This document shows, in pieces, positions 36,336 through 44,345 of a DNA stretch of 64,000 nt; within the stretch, counting starts at the first letter, position 1, and every line of letters begins with the position of its first letter. Source of the DNA: a virus; the IMG/VR virus record IMGVR_UViG_3300020190_000023, positions 1 through 64,000 of that record; one strand, given 5' to 3'. Under the pieces are notes generated by a model. That model saw only the letters and a list, made by a program, of their open reading frames with translations, did not search any database and was not told where the DNA came from. The position numbers and the translations under genes were made by a program.

Positions 36336-38143
36336 CAATCACCTAAAAGTTTATTCAATCTATCCTCAATTTCACCCAAAGAATTTTTCGCTTTGGATAA
36401 ATCTATGTAGGAACCATCGTCAGTTAAAGAATCAGATTCTAGTAATATTTTTAAATTATCTCTATTTAATGATTCAGGGGTTACTCCCGCATCACCGCCA
36501 GGTTCAGGTCCAGGAGGTGGTGTAGGTGCTCCCATATCCCCCCCGCCTGGAGGTGGTGGGGCGGCCCCTCCTCCCGCAGTATCACCTGACTTGGAACCAT
36601 AAAGTTTATCAACATTATCAAATAAACCTGTGTGACTTATAATTGTTGCAGTATTAGTTAATTCAGCACCAACGGCCTTTTCAATTCTTTGTTGTTGTAA
36701 ATCAAGTTTTATTTCTTCATCTGAGAAACCTAAAATATGTTTTTTGGCCCATGAAACTGATACAGGAGCAATACCTTCTATTGCGGTTACTGCGTCTTTA
36801 TATAATAATATTTTTTCTTTCCAAACGTCAACTTTTAATAAATCAGCTTGTGTTGATGGGTTAGTTAATCCTAATGTAAAATTACCTAACTCATCTTCAA
36901 AACCTAACAGAAATAAATGTATAATCGCAATTTTATTTAATTCTGCAATCATACATTTTTGTATTCTATTAATAGTTCTTGCAAAACGAATATCTTGTAA
37001 CGATAAATTTTTACCTTCACCAACAGGTTCTTCAAATCCTAAAAACGCTTTAGGTACTCGTAATGCGGTTAATAATTTTTTCTGAATATATTCAATATCA
37101 GCAATTTCAGCTAAATTTTGAGCCCCAGGTAAAGTGTCAATAGGTGATGCTTGTGCAGGGTCACGAACAGGAATAAAATAATCTTGGTCTACGGCCATCT
37201 GATTAAATCTTAAATCAACATTACCTGTTTTGTCATCTACTATTTGATTTCTTTTAAATTTATTGGCAACTCTTTGTACGTATGCCTCAACGTCTTTGTC
37301 ATCCATATTACCGACAAAAACTTTAAATACTCTTCTTTCAGGCGCTCTTGATGTTCTATAAATTAACATAGCGTCTTCAGATAATAATAATTGTTTCCAA
37401 ATACGTCTTGCCTTTTCTAACATAGATGTTCCGTATGGAAGTTTTCTATCGTCACCTAACAATCTAAAATGTGCTATCTCCCAAGCATTAAATTCCATGT
37501 CTTTAATTTTCCATTTAAATCTAAGACCTTTATTCTCTGCAGGCTCCTCAATATTCTGTCTTGTTGCTTGTGCAGGCATACCTCTCTCTAGTCTTTCAAT
37601 TTCGATATTTGGTAATTGCATACAACCAACCACACCTTTTTCTGAATCTAATTTTAAGTAAACAAAATTATCACCATATTTACATGTGTTTCTTGTCCAC
37701 ATTGGTAAATTAGTATTAATATCTAACACATTGTTAAATAAATCGGCTAATATTCCTTTAATACGTTTAGATTCCGAATAAATTTGTAACATATAACCAT
37801 TTTGGTCAACAGTTGTTGATTCTTCACCGTATATATCTAACGCGGCTGAAATCTCAGGAGTGTATTCCATAGATTCATAATCATAAAATGATGCTAACCT
37901 TGTTGGTTCGTAATAGACCGCCTGAGTATATAAGTTACTTTCAATCTTGGTCCATTGACCCGACAAATACATAGTTTGTTGAGCTTGTAATAACTCTCTA
38001 TCGTATTCTTGTTTTGAAGTAGTTTTTAATAAATCTTTTTTATCAAATTTGTACGTTGGGTAATCTTGATTCAATAAGGCATTGGGTCCGAGTGCATGGG
38101 ACAACCTTTGCCAAACCGTTAGATTATTGTTATTATTTTCCAT
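36335..38143 (-). CDS. gp20: Portal vertex protein (gp20-like)
   Basis: The 602-residue protein forms the dodecameric portal through which DNA is packaged. gp20 features include YTPEISAALDIYGEESTTVD, MWTRNTCKYGDNFVYLKLD, then AHFRLLGDDRKLPYGTSMLE and YRTSRAPERRVFKVFVGNMD. The region RVPKAFLGFEEPVGEGKNLS is also typical. The C-terminal ~100 residues add a Pro/Gly-rich stretch (GGAAPPPPGGGDMGAPTPPP) not seen in T4. It is followed by the terminase side of the module. Confidence 0.92.
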   Translation of the reverse strand: MENNNNNLTVWQRLSHALGPNALLNQDYPTYKFDKKDLLKTTSKQEYDRELLQAQQTMYLSGQWTKIESNLYTQAVYYEPTRLASFYDYESMEYTPEISAALDIYGEESTTVDQNGYMLQIYSESKRIKGILADLFNNVLDINTNLPMWTRNTCKYGDNFVYLKLDSEKGVVGCMQLPNIEIERLERGMPAQATRQNIEEPAENKGLRFKWKIKDMEFNAWEIAHFRLLGDDRKLPYGTSMLEKARRIWKQLLLSEDAMLIYRTSRAPERRVFKVFVGNMDDKDVEAYVQRVANKFKRNQIVDDKTGNVDLRFNQMAVDQDYFIPVRDPAQASPIDTLPGAQNLAEIADIEYIQKKLLTALRVPKAFLGFEEPVGEGKNLSLQDIRFARTINRIQKCMIAELNKIAIIHLFLLGFEDELGNFTLGLTNPSTQADLLKVDVWKEKILLYKDAVTAIEGIAPVSVSWAKKHILGFSDEEIKLDLQQQRIEKAVGAELTNTATIISHTGLFDNVDKLYGSKSGDTAGGGAAPPPPGGGDMGAPTPPPGPEPGGDAGVTPESLNRDNLKILLESDSLTDDGSYIDLSKAKNSLGEIEDRLNKLLGD

Positions 38144-38181
38144 ATAATTAATTTAATCACAAACAGAAGTAATATAAATAG

Positions 38182-38331
38182 TTATTGATTATTACCTTTA
38201 CTATCACTACCTTTTTGTTGATTTATTTTATTATCACCGCCAGGTTTAACAGAACTAATTCCTTGACCAGGAACATTTAGCTTACTTCCATTAAATTTTT
38301 TACCCGACCTTTTTCTACTTGTTAGACCCAT
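38182..38331 (-). CDS. Small basic protein between terminase and portal genes
   Basis: The 49-residue frame begins MGLTSRKRSGKKFNGSKLNV and ends in a Gly/Asn/Lys-rich tail. It has its own ATATTTAT box at 38346-38353, 14 nt upstream of the ATG. It occupies the gap between the terminase and portal genes and does not overlap either. Small basic proteins at this position could be head-completion or DNA-binding factors; no homology is claimed. Confidence 0.6.
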   Translation of the reverse strand: MGLTSRKRSGKKFNGSKLNVPGQGISSVKPGGDNKINQQKGSDSKGNNQ

Positions 38332-38343
38332 AGTTTTATTTTA

Positions 38344-40119
38344 TTATAAATATTGTCTACCACCAAATAACCAAGCGTGTTTCATATATTCTTCTCTTGG
38401 TATATGACCTGAATTAAATTGTGATATTCTTTCATTGTAATGCGGTATCACGGGATTAAACGCTATTTGTTGTGATACATTTTCATTATTACTAACCGAC
38501 CATGAATCAATCATTGCTTTAGTATGTTCAGTTACTTTTGTTAAATTACTAAATGACGATTCAGCAACATAGGTTGCCATGGCAATACCCATAATAAGGT
38601 CATCGTGATGACCTTTTTGGTGGTCAGGTCTTCCGTTAATATATACAAATGTATTCATCTCGTTAAATAAACGGGAACTGTATATTTTAAACTCATGTCT
38701 CATTACCTCCTCAAATGAAGCAATTATCTGTACACGTTTATTATTAAAATTTATTCCAGGGATTTTTTCTAATGCTTTAGGGTCATACTTCCATTTATTA
38801 GAAACATCAATACCATCAACGTATAAATTTTTATAACCCATTTCTTGCATTTTCCTTGCGGTAGAAACACCCATACCACCTGTAATATCAATCACCACAA
38901 AACAAGAATACATGTTGGCCCATTTATAACATATCTCAGCCATTGTGTCAGGAGGTAATTTACCAACGTATTCTGCAACTTGTTCTCTATTATCAAAATC
39001 AATGATTTGGAAACAACTAAAATCTTCACTATCTCCTCTTGATACATCAACTCCCATAACATATTTGTGACCTACAATGGGTTCTTTCCATATCCATAAA
39101 GCATTACCCATCATTTTGTTTGTCGGGGGTTTAATAGAATTCTCTTTAATTTTTTGTAACATTAAAGAATCGAATACGTTATCACCCGAACCTAAAAAGT
39201 TACATTCTAACTCTTGAGATACTTTTCTCTTATCATACTTAAGTTTTTTGACCATGTTCTCAAACCAAGTAGAACATGGTTTATAACCTTGATTCATTAA
39301 CTCTTTTACTTCTTTATAATCCCTATTCTCAAAAGGTTTTTCTTCCCACTTTATAAAATCAGATTCATTATATTCTTCTTTATTTAATAAGTAGTGTATT
39401 ATACTTTCAGTTTTAATAAAGAATAAATCTTTGGTATATCTTGGGTCTCTAAACCAATACATTTCAGTAATCTTAAAATCGTTCATGTTACGTAATGATT
39501 GGTCATAAATTTCATAATAGATTGGGTCGTATCCGTTAGGTGTGGAAACTACGATTACTTTACCTCCCGTAGATAATGAGGCCATACAAGCCGCCCAAAA
39601 ATCACTGTCCGCTTCGATAAAAGCCGCCTCATCAAATACAAGTACAGTAGGTGTAAATCCTCGTAAGGCGTCTTTAGATGTTGCAACCGCCTTAACCTCA
39701 CACCCATTGGTTAATTTGTAATGTTTAGTTGATTTTTTATTAGGGTCAATGTCAACACCCGTCCAAGACGGCCATTGGCTAACGAACATTCTAATTTTAT
39801 TTGCCATTTCAATAGAAGTGTCCAATTTGTTAGCGATAATAAGAATCTTTTCAGGTTTTTCTTTTTTAGCAAAAACTAATTTTTTAGAAATCCAAGCACC
39901 TGTAACTGTTGATACACCTGCCTGTCTGTACTTTAATGCGATATTTTCGTTATACTGCTCATAGTCTTCAAGTAATGTTACTTGGTCTGGAAATAATTCT
40001 AACGGTACATATTTTGATACTGTATTGTCATATGTTTGCAAATAGGTTCTTAATGCGTATGGAGTATCTCTCATACACTTAACATACTCTAAAAGAAGTT
40101 GTTCTTTTGTTAAACTCAT
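38344..40119 (-). CDS. terL: Large terminase subunit (gp17-like)
   Basis: This packaging motor (591 residues) carries an ATPase Walker A-like KYRQAGVSTVTGAW near residue 60, Walker B TVLVFDEAAFIEAD and the coupling motif VVSTPNGYDP. Nuclease-domain acidic residues appear in YVMGVDVSRGDSEDFS, FVVIDITGGMG and KGHHDDLIMGIAMATY. The length fits the T4 gp17 family (610 residues in T4). No small terminase was recognised in this window. Confidence 0.95.
   Translation of the reverse strand: MSLTKEQLLLEYVKCMRDTPYALRTYLQTYDNTVSKYVPLELFPDQVTLLEDYEQYNENIALKYRQAGVSTVTGAWISKKLVFAKKEKPEKILIIANKLDTSIEMANKIRMFVSQWPSWTGVDIDPNKKSTKHYKLTNGCEVKAVATSKDALRGFTPTVLVFDEAAFIEADSDFWAACMASLSTGGKVIVVSTPNGYDPIYYEIYDQSLRNMNDFKITEMYWFRDPRYTKDLFFIKTESIIHYLLNKEEYNESDFIKWEEKPFENRDYKEVKELMNQGYKPCSTWFENMVKKLKYDKRKVSQELECNFLGSGDNVFDSLMLQKIKENSIKPPTNKMMGNALWIWKEPIVGHKYVMGVDVSRGDSEDFSCFQIIDFDNREQVAEYVGKLPPDTMAEICYKWANMYSCFVVIDITGGMGVSTARKMQEMGYKNLYVDGIDVSNKWKYDPKALEKIPGINFNNKRVQIIASFEEVMRHEFKIYSSRLFNEMNTFVYINGRPDHQKGHHDDLIMGIAMATYVAESSFSNLTKVTEHTKAMIDSWSVSNNENVSQQIAFNPVIPHYNERISQFNSGHIPREEYMKHAWLFGGRQYL
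38346..38353 (-). promoter_or_regulatory. ATATTTAT late promoter box
   Basis: The box drives the 38331 small gene and probably the portal gene. It overlaps the last codons of the terminase gene. Confidence 0.45.
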
Positions 40120-40133
40120 AAAACTATTTTACT

Positions 40134-40141
40134 ATAAATAT
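40134..40141 (-). promoter_or_regulatory. ATATTTAT late promoter box
   Basis: The box is 14 nt upstream of the terminase start, just inside the terminator of the previous unit. Confidence 0.5.
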
Positions 40142-40143
40142 TA

Positions 40144-40175
40144 AAACCCTCACTTAATTTAATAAATGAGGGTTT
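40144..40175. terminator. Terminator between the 40195 gene and terminase
   Basis: An AAACCCTCA / TGAGGGTTT stem with a 14-nt loop. On the minus strand it is followed by a T-rich run that merges into the terminase promoter box. Confidence 0.7.
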
Positions 40176-40194
40176 ATTTTTGTTGTTTTGTATT

Positions 40195-41538
40195 TTATAA
40201 TCCTAATTGTGAAAGGTCGATATCGTCATAATCATCATCGTCATCGTCATATTGATTCATACTTCTTTCATATTCTTGTTTTTTTAATTCTGAAACTATT
40301 TCATCAACCATCCTTTGAATGAATTGTTGTCCTTTAGGGTCTCCTTGTAATATAAGTTTGGCAACTCTAAAGAATTCATTCGCATCTAATTTAGAAAATC
40401 TCATAAATAGATAATGTTGGATGTGTTTCATATCATCCTCGAATAATTCTATCGGGTATGTCGCAACAAATTTTTCCCAAAAAATAGGTCCTAATCTTGA
40501 ATCCCAAATCTCAGCAGGTAATGTATCTTCAGAACCCATAACCATTTCTTGTTGTCTTGGGTCATCAGGTAATCCGTGAGTACCAAATACTTCATAAACA
40601 CCTTTTACCAATTCATGAATTAATAACGGAAAAGTACCTGCCCTAGCCTTTACTGTTGGTGGGTCGGTCTCATCATCAATTTCACTTTGACCTAATTGTC
40701 CACCTCCCGAACCCGCCATATTTTCCATATCAGGGAAAACCCAATATAGATGTTCCATTAATGATTGGTTAACACCATACATCTGTAATAATCTTGGGTC
40801 AATATTGTTTATTTCATCAGCCGCCAAGACATACATGTGTCCACCCTTGAACGCCGCACCTTGTATTAAAGAATTTATAAATCGTCTTTTTGCTTTCTCT
40901 AAATTGAATTTTTCGAACTCATCTACAAAGTTTAATAAATCTTCGGTATGTTCTTCACCTTCTTTAAAAGCATCTTTAATCTCATCTTCAGAAGGATTTT
41001 GTGATTGGGTTTGCATCCCTTGAGCGGCACTCATAGGTCCACTAACTAATTCGGCGTCGAATTGTAAAGCTCCTTCAGGAATCCCCATTTCTTTTTTAAC
41101 CAACTCAACCGCTAATTCTTCAAGTCTTTGTTTATTTCTTGATTCAATAGATGAAATTTGTTGTAATGATTGCATACCCATCATCATCAAGTTCATAAAA
41201 GAGTTTGGTCCTTGTAGAGGTTGGGTATTACCTAAAAATCTTCTTACTTTATCAACTGAGTCTTTAAATCTTTTTGATGCAATCACCTCGATAAAATCTC
41301 TTTGTTCTTGAGGTATTGCGGGGTGACCATGAAATGGAGTCTCTCTCTGTGTTATTTTTCTCTCAACATCCTGACCCATTCTTTCAGGACCTTCATAATC
41401 TATGGGTGCCTCAGTTAAACTTTTTTTGATTTCATTTAATAATGATTTCTCATTATAAGTTAAACCTTCTCTAACTAATTTTTTTTCTAAATTAGTTTTT
41501 GCTCTTAATATTTTTTCCATTTTATAATTAACACTCAT
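40195..41538 (-). CDS. Unknown virion-module protein
   Basis: The protein has 447 residues. The start is helical (EKILRAKTNLEKKLVREGLTYN, SLLNEIKKSLTEAP) and ends at a possible leader boundary. The middle contains ASKRFKDSVDKVRRFLGNTQ and a Met-rich helix. Folded motifs include AAFKGGHMYVLAADEINNID, then RAGTFPLLIHELVKGVYEVF and PAEIWDSRLGPIFWEKFVAT. A run of Asp closes the protein (YDDDDDDYDDIDL). It sits immediately before the terminase. No family was recognised. Confidence 0.65.
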   Translation of the reverse strand: MSVNYKMEKILRAKTNLEKKLVREGLTYNEKSLLNEIKKSLTEAPIDYEGPERMGQDVERKITQRETPFHGHPAIPQEQRDFIEVIASKRFKDSVDKVRRFLGNTQPLQGPNSFMNLMMMGMQSLQQISSIESRNKQRLEELAVELVKKEMGIPEGALQFDAELVSGPMSAAQGMQTQSQNPSEDEIKDAFKEGEEHTEDLLNFVDEFEKFNLEKAKRRFINSLIQGAAFKGGHMYVLAADEINNIDPRLLQMYGVNQSLMEHLYWVFPDMENMAGSGGGQLGQSEIDDETDPPTVKARAGTFPLLIHELVKGVYEVFGTHGLPDDPRQQEMVMGSEDTLPAEIWDSRLGPIFWEKFVATYPIELFEDDMKHIQHYLFMRFSKLDANEFFRVAKLILQGDPKGQQFIQRMVDEIVSELKKQEYERSMNQYDDDDDDYDDIDLSQLGL

Positions 41539-41539
41539 C

Positions 41540-42526
41540 TTATTTTAGATTAATTCCAATAGCATCAAATGTCAACCAATTAGGTAGTTTTCCCTTGTCA
41601 GCTTTTGGTGCGGGTTTAACTTTAGGGTTATATGGGGTATTTGTATCAGGTTTACCAGGTTTTGTAGGTGTTTTAGGTATTGGAGGTGCAATCTTGGTAT
41701 CTCCCGCTTTTGGACTTTTCTTTGGTCCAGGTTTAGGAGCATACGGATTATCACGTTCAGGGCTTTTAGTTTTTTCTTTTTCCTTAGTTCTCTCCTTTTC
41801 TTTAGTTCCTTGTTCAAAAACCAAATTTAGTAAATCCCTTTTACTCATTTTAGGTGTAATATGTTTTTCAACCAAAGACATAATACCTTTTTCTAACTCT
41901 TTTTTATTGATACTTTCTTTTGCCATTTTACTTAATTGTCCTTTCATGTTATTTGCATAAGCACTACCCACTTTATCCAAATAATTTTTCATGGTGAATT
42001 CTTCTTTGGTTTCTTTCTTTTTAGTTTTAGGTAGTTTTTTAAAATTTGTTTTTTCCGCAAATTCTTCAGCCATTTTACACCATTTTTTTTCTTCTTTTGT
42101 TTTTCCATCACCACATTTCGCAAAAAAATATTTTTGTTGTTTTTTAGATACGAATTTTTCCATTAATTCTTTCTCTTGGATTGAATTTGGGTCCCCGTCA
42201 CCTGTAGGTCCTTTTTGAATTGGTTCTTGGTCATGACCTGTTAATCCCCAATTAATATCTGATTCTTCATCTTCTTTAACTTCTATGTTTTGACCTTGTA
42301 ATTTAGAAGGGTCTTTTAACATTTGATTTAATTTAGCCTTTTGGTCTTCTTTAGAAGAATCAAAAACCATTGTTTGAGTGTTTACAATTTGTTGTTCTTT
42401 AGTTTCTTTTTTATTTTCAACTAATCTACTATACATTGAATTGATTTGAGCTTCGTTTAGCGTATTAAGTAACGAACCTTTAAACCCATGGTTTAACAAA
42501 GATAGTATTTTTTTATTATTTTTCAT
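41540..42526 (-). CDS. Unknown Lys-rich protein with DUF3008-like motif
   Basis: I chose the ATG of MKNNKKILSLLNHGFKGSLL (328 residues); a longer frame would overlap the next gene by 53 nt. The leader ends near TLNEAQ. A central motif (MEKFVSKKQQKYFFAKCGDG, KKWCKMAEEFAEKT) resembles the SKAQQ-type DUF3008 domain of small phage proteins. A Lys/Glu-rich helix and a Pro-rich C-terminal tail follow (KPGPKKSPKAGD). Likely a head-interior or accessory protein; function unknown. Confidence 0.5.
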   Translation of the reverse strand: MKNNKKILSLLNHGFKGSLLNTLNEAQINSMYSRLVENKKETKEQQIVNTQTMVFDSSKEDQKAKLNQMLKDPSKLQGQNIEVKEDEESDINWGLTGHDQEPIQKGPTGDGDPNSIQEKELMEKFVSKKQQKYFFAKCGDGKTKEEKKWCKMAEEFAEKTNFKKLPKTKKKETKEEFTMKNYLDKVGSAYANNMKGQLSKMAKESINKKELEKGIMSLVEKHITPKMSKRDLLNLVFEQGTKEKERTKEKEKTKSPERDNPYAPKPGPKKSPKAGDTKIAPPIPKTPTKPGKPDTNTPYNPKVKPAPKADKGKLPNWLTFDAIGINLK

Positions 42527-42926
42527 AAACCACTTTCTTCTCAAATTCAAGAACGAAATCTCGTTCATATAATTTATCTTTTACGGAGTCTTCAGTTTGA
42601 CCAAAACTAAATACCAATCTTTTAACTAAGTCAAAATTGGTTGTTTCGTTTTCATCTTCCCACGCCAACGCTATAACTCTATCAATTGCGTCAACCATTG
42701 AAAAGTAATCAGAGTTTTGAATAACTGATAATGTTGTCTTATCTGTCTTCAAAACTCCAACTTTTTCTATGTAATCTAAATCGGGTGGAGATGGGTAACC
42801 ATTCGATGGTTTTGATTCCCAAGAATCTCCCCATACATTTTCCAAATTATCGGAGAAAATGAATTCATAAGTTGTTTCCCCTTTATAATTTGCACCTAAT
42901 TCATTTACATAAATTAAATAACTCAT
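42516..42926 (-). CDS. Unknown protein
   Basis: This 136-residue protein begins MSYLIYVNELGANYKGETTY and has a mixed alpha/beta look with several Trp (NVWGDSWESKPSNGYP). It overlaps both neighbours by a few nt and belongs to the same operon. No family was recognised. Confidence 0.6.
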   Translation of the reverse strand: MSYLIYVNELGANYKGETTYEFIFSDNLENVWGDSWESKPSNGYPSPPDLDYIEKVGVLKTDKTTLSVIQNSDYFSMVDAIDRVIALAWEDENETTNFDLVKRLVFSFGQTEDSVKDKLYERDFVLEFEKKVVYEK

Positions 42927-44278
42927 AAAATACTTCCTTTAGGAGTTACTTTAATTCTTCTACTATTATTCTCAAATATTAAATTATTTTGTTGTGACTT
43001 TCCAACAAACTTTAAATTTGGGTATTTTTTAATTAACTTACTTGATGATATCTCTTGAGCAACTGTCTCAGATAAATTTTTAATCCTAACAATATTTTTA
43101 TTTGTTTTTTCAGCTAAAACACTTTTTTGTTTTTTCTTTTCTTCTAAGATAACTCTCTCCTTTTCATCAACTCTAAAATATTTTTTCAAAATGTTGTCGA
43201 CTTTAGACTCACTAAATAAACCTTCAATCATTCCTTCTACCGCACCTGACTCATCTTCTCCAAGTTCTGTAAACCTGTGTTTCTTACCTCTATAACCACG
43301 ATTTTTACCGTAATTTTCATAATCTTCCTCTTCACTAAAAATATCATCAACAAATTCTTTACCATCGTCTAAGTCATCATACTCGGCAACTTCACCCGTC
43401 GCAGGTGCCGCTGGAGGTGCGGGAGCCACTTCAGGTGACGGCATTTCAGGTGACGGCATTGGTTCACCACCTTCTTCACCTTCTTCTTCACCTTCTTCTT
43501 CACCTTCTTCTTCACCTTCTAATTTAGAAATAATTTCATCTAAATCGTCATCTTCTAATGAATCTAAATCAATTGCGGAAACTACGGAGTTAATTACATA
43601 TTTAATATCTTTAGAAGACATTTCATTTTCTTCGTCTTCCATAAAAGTTCTAATTTTTTGAGCCAATTTACCTGTTAGTTTTTGAATCATTTTAAACGTA
43701 ACATCTTCATCATCTTCAGGTTCTTCATCTGGCATATCCATGTCATCTTCAGGTTCTTCATCTGGCATATCAGCACCTCCCATATCAGCATCTACAGGTG
43801 CTTCAGGAGCGGGTGCAGGAGCGGGTGCAGGAGCGGGTGCGGGTGCAGGAGCAGGAGCGGGAACATCCTGTTCATTAGTTTCACCACCATCTAACTTAAG
43901 AAAATATTTTTCTTCCACATCATCCTCACTTTCAAATAAAGAAATATTTTTAATATAACCTTCAGAAGAATTAATTTCCTTGGCCATAATGTTTAATCTC
44001 TTAAGAGCTTGAGAATATGATGGGTAGTATTTTCTATCTTTCATTGATTCCATATAATCAGCAACCGATTCATTCAACCCCTTTTTAATTATGTAACCAT
44101 TATTCTCCTTTACAATAACATATGTATTACCATCTGATAATGTTTTTTGATACTCCAAAGATTTATTCTCATTGATTGGAGTTGGGATATGCTCATTATA
44201 TTTCGCTATTTGTAAAATACGATTTATTTTGTCCATTCCTTGTAGTTTTTCACTACCAATTGGTCTCAAATTTCCCAT
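42923..44278 (-). CDS. Acidic Pro-Ala-repeat protein (assembly-core candidate)
   Basis: The 451-residue protein has an N-terminal region with FESEDDVEEKYFLKLDGGET, then a (PA)n stretch near residue 142-160 and duplicated DMPDEEPEDD blocks. An (EEGE)n stretch lies near residue 255-270. The C-terminal third is basic and helical (KYFRVDEKERVILEEKKKQK; SETVAQEISSSKLIKKYPNL). The composition resembles scaffold or core proteins cleaved by gp21-like proteases, but no family was identified. Confidence 0.6.
   Translation of the reverse strand: MGNLRPIGSEKLQGMDKINRILQIAKYNEHIPTPINENKSLEYQKTLSDGNTYVIVKENNGYIIKKGLNESVADYMESMKDRKYYPSYSQALKRLNIMAKEINSSEGYIKNISLFESEDDVEEKYFLKLDGGETNEQDVPAPAPAPAPAPAPAPAPAPEAPVDADMGGADMPDEEPEDDMDMPDEEPEDDEDVTFKMIQKLTGKLAQKIRTFMEDEENEMSSKDIKYVINSVVSAIDLDSLEDDDLDEIISKLEGEEEGEEEGEEEGEEGGEPMPSPEMPSPEVAPAPPAAPATGEVAEYDDLDDGKEFVDDIFSEEEDYENYGKNRGYRGKKHRFTELGEDESGAVEGMIEGLFSESKVDNILKKYFRVDEKERVILEEKKKQKSVLAEKTNKNIVRIKNLSETVAQEISSSKLIKKYPNLKFVGKSQQNNLIFENNSRRIKVTPKGSIL
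43797..43863 (-). repeat. (Pro-Ala)n coding repeat
   Basis: Tandem 12-bp gcaggagcgggt-type units encode alternating Pro-Ala inside the 42923-44278 gene. Confidence 0.75.
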
Positions 44279-44311
44279 TTTATTTTTGTTTTTGTTTAAA
44301 TTATTTTATTT

Positions 44312-44319
44312 ATAAATAT
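44312..44319 (-). promoter_or_regulatory. ATATTTAT late promoter box
   Basis: The box is 33 nt upstream of the 44278 start and is a candidate driver of the operon running down to 40195. Confidence 0.45.
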
Positions 44320-44345
44320 ATCGTTTAACTTAATTATCGATTTAT

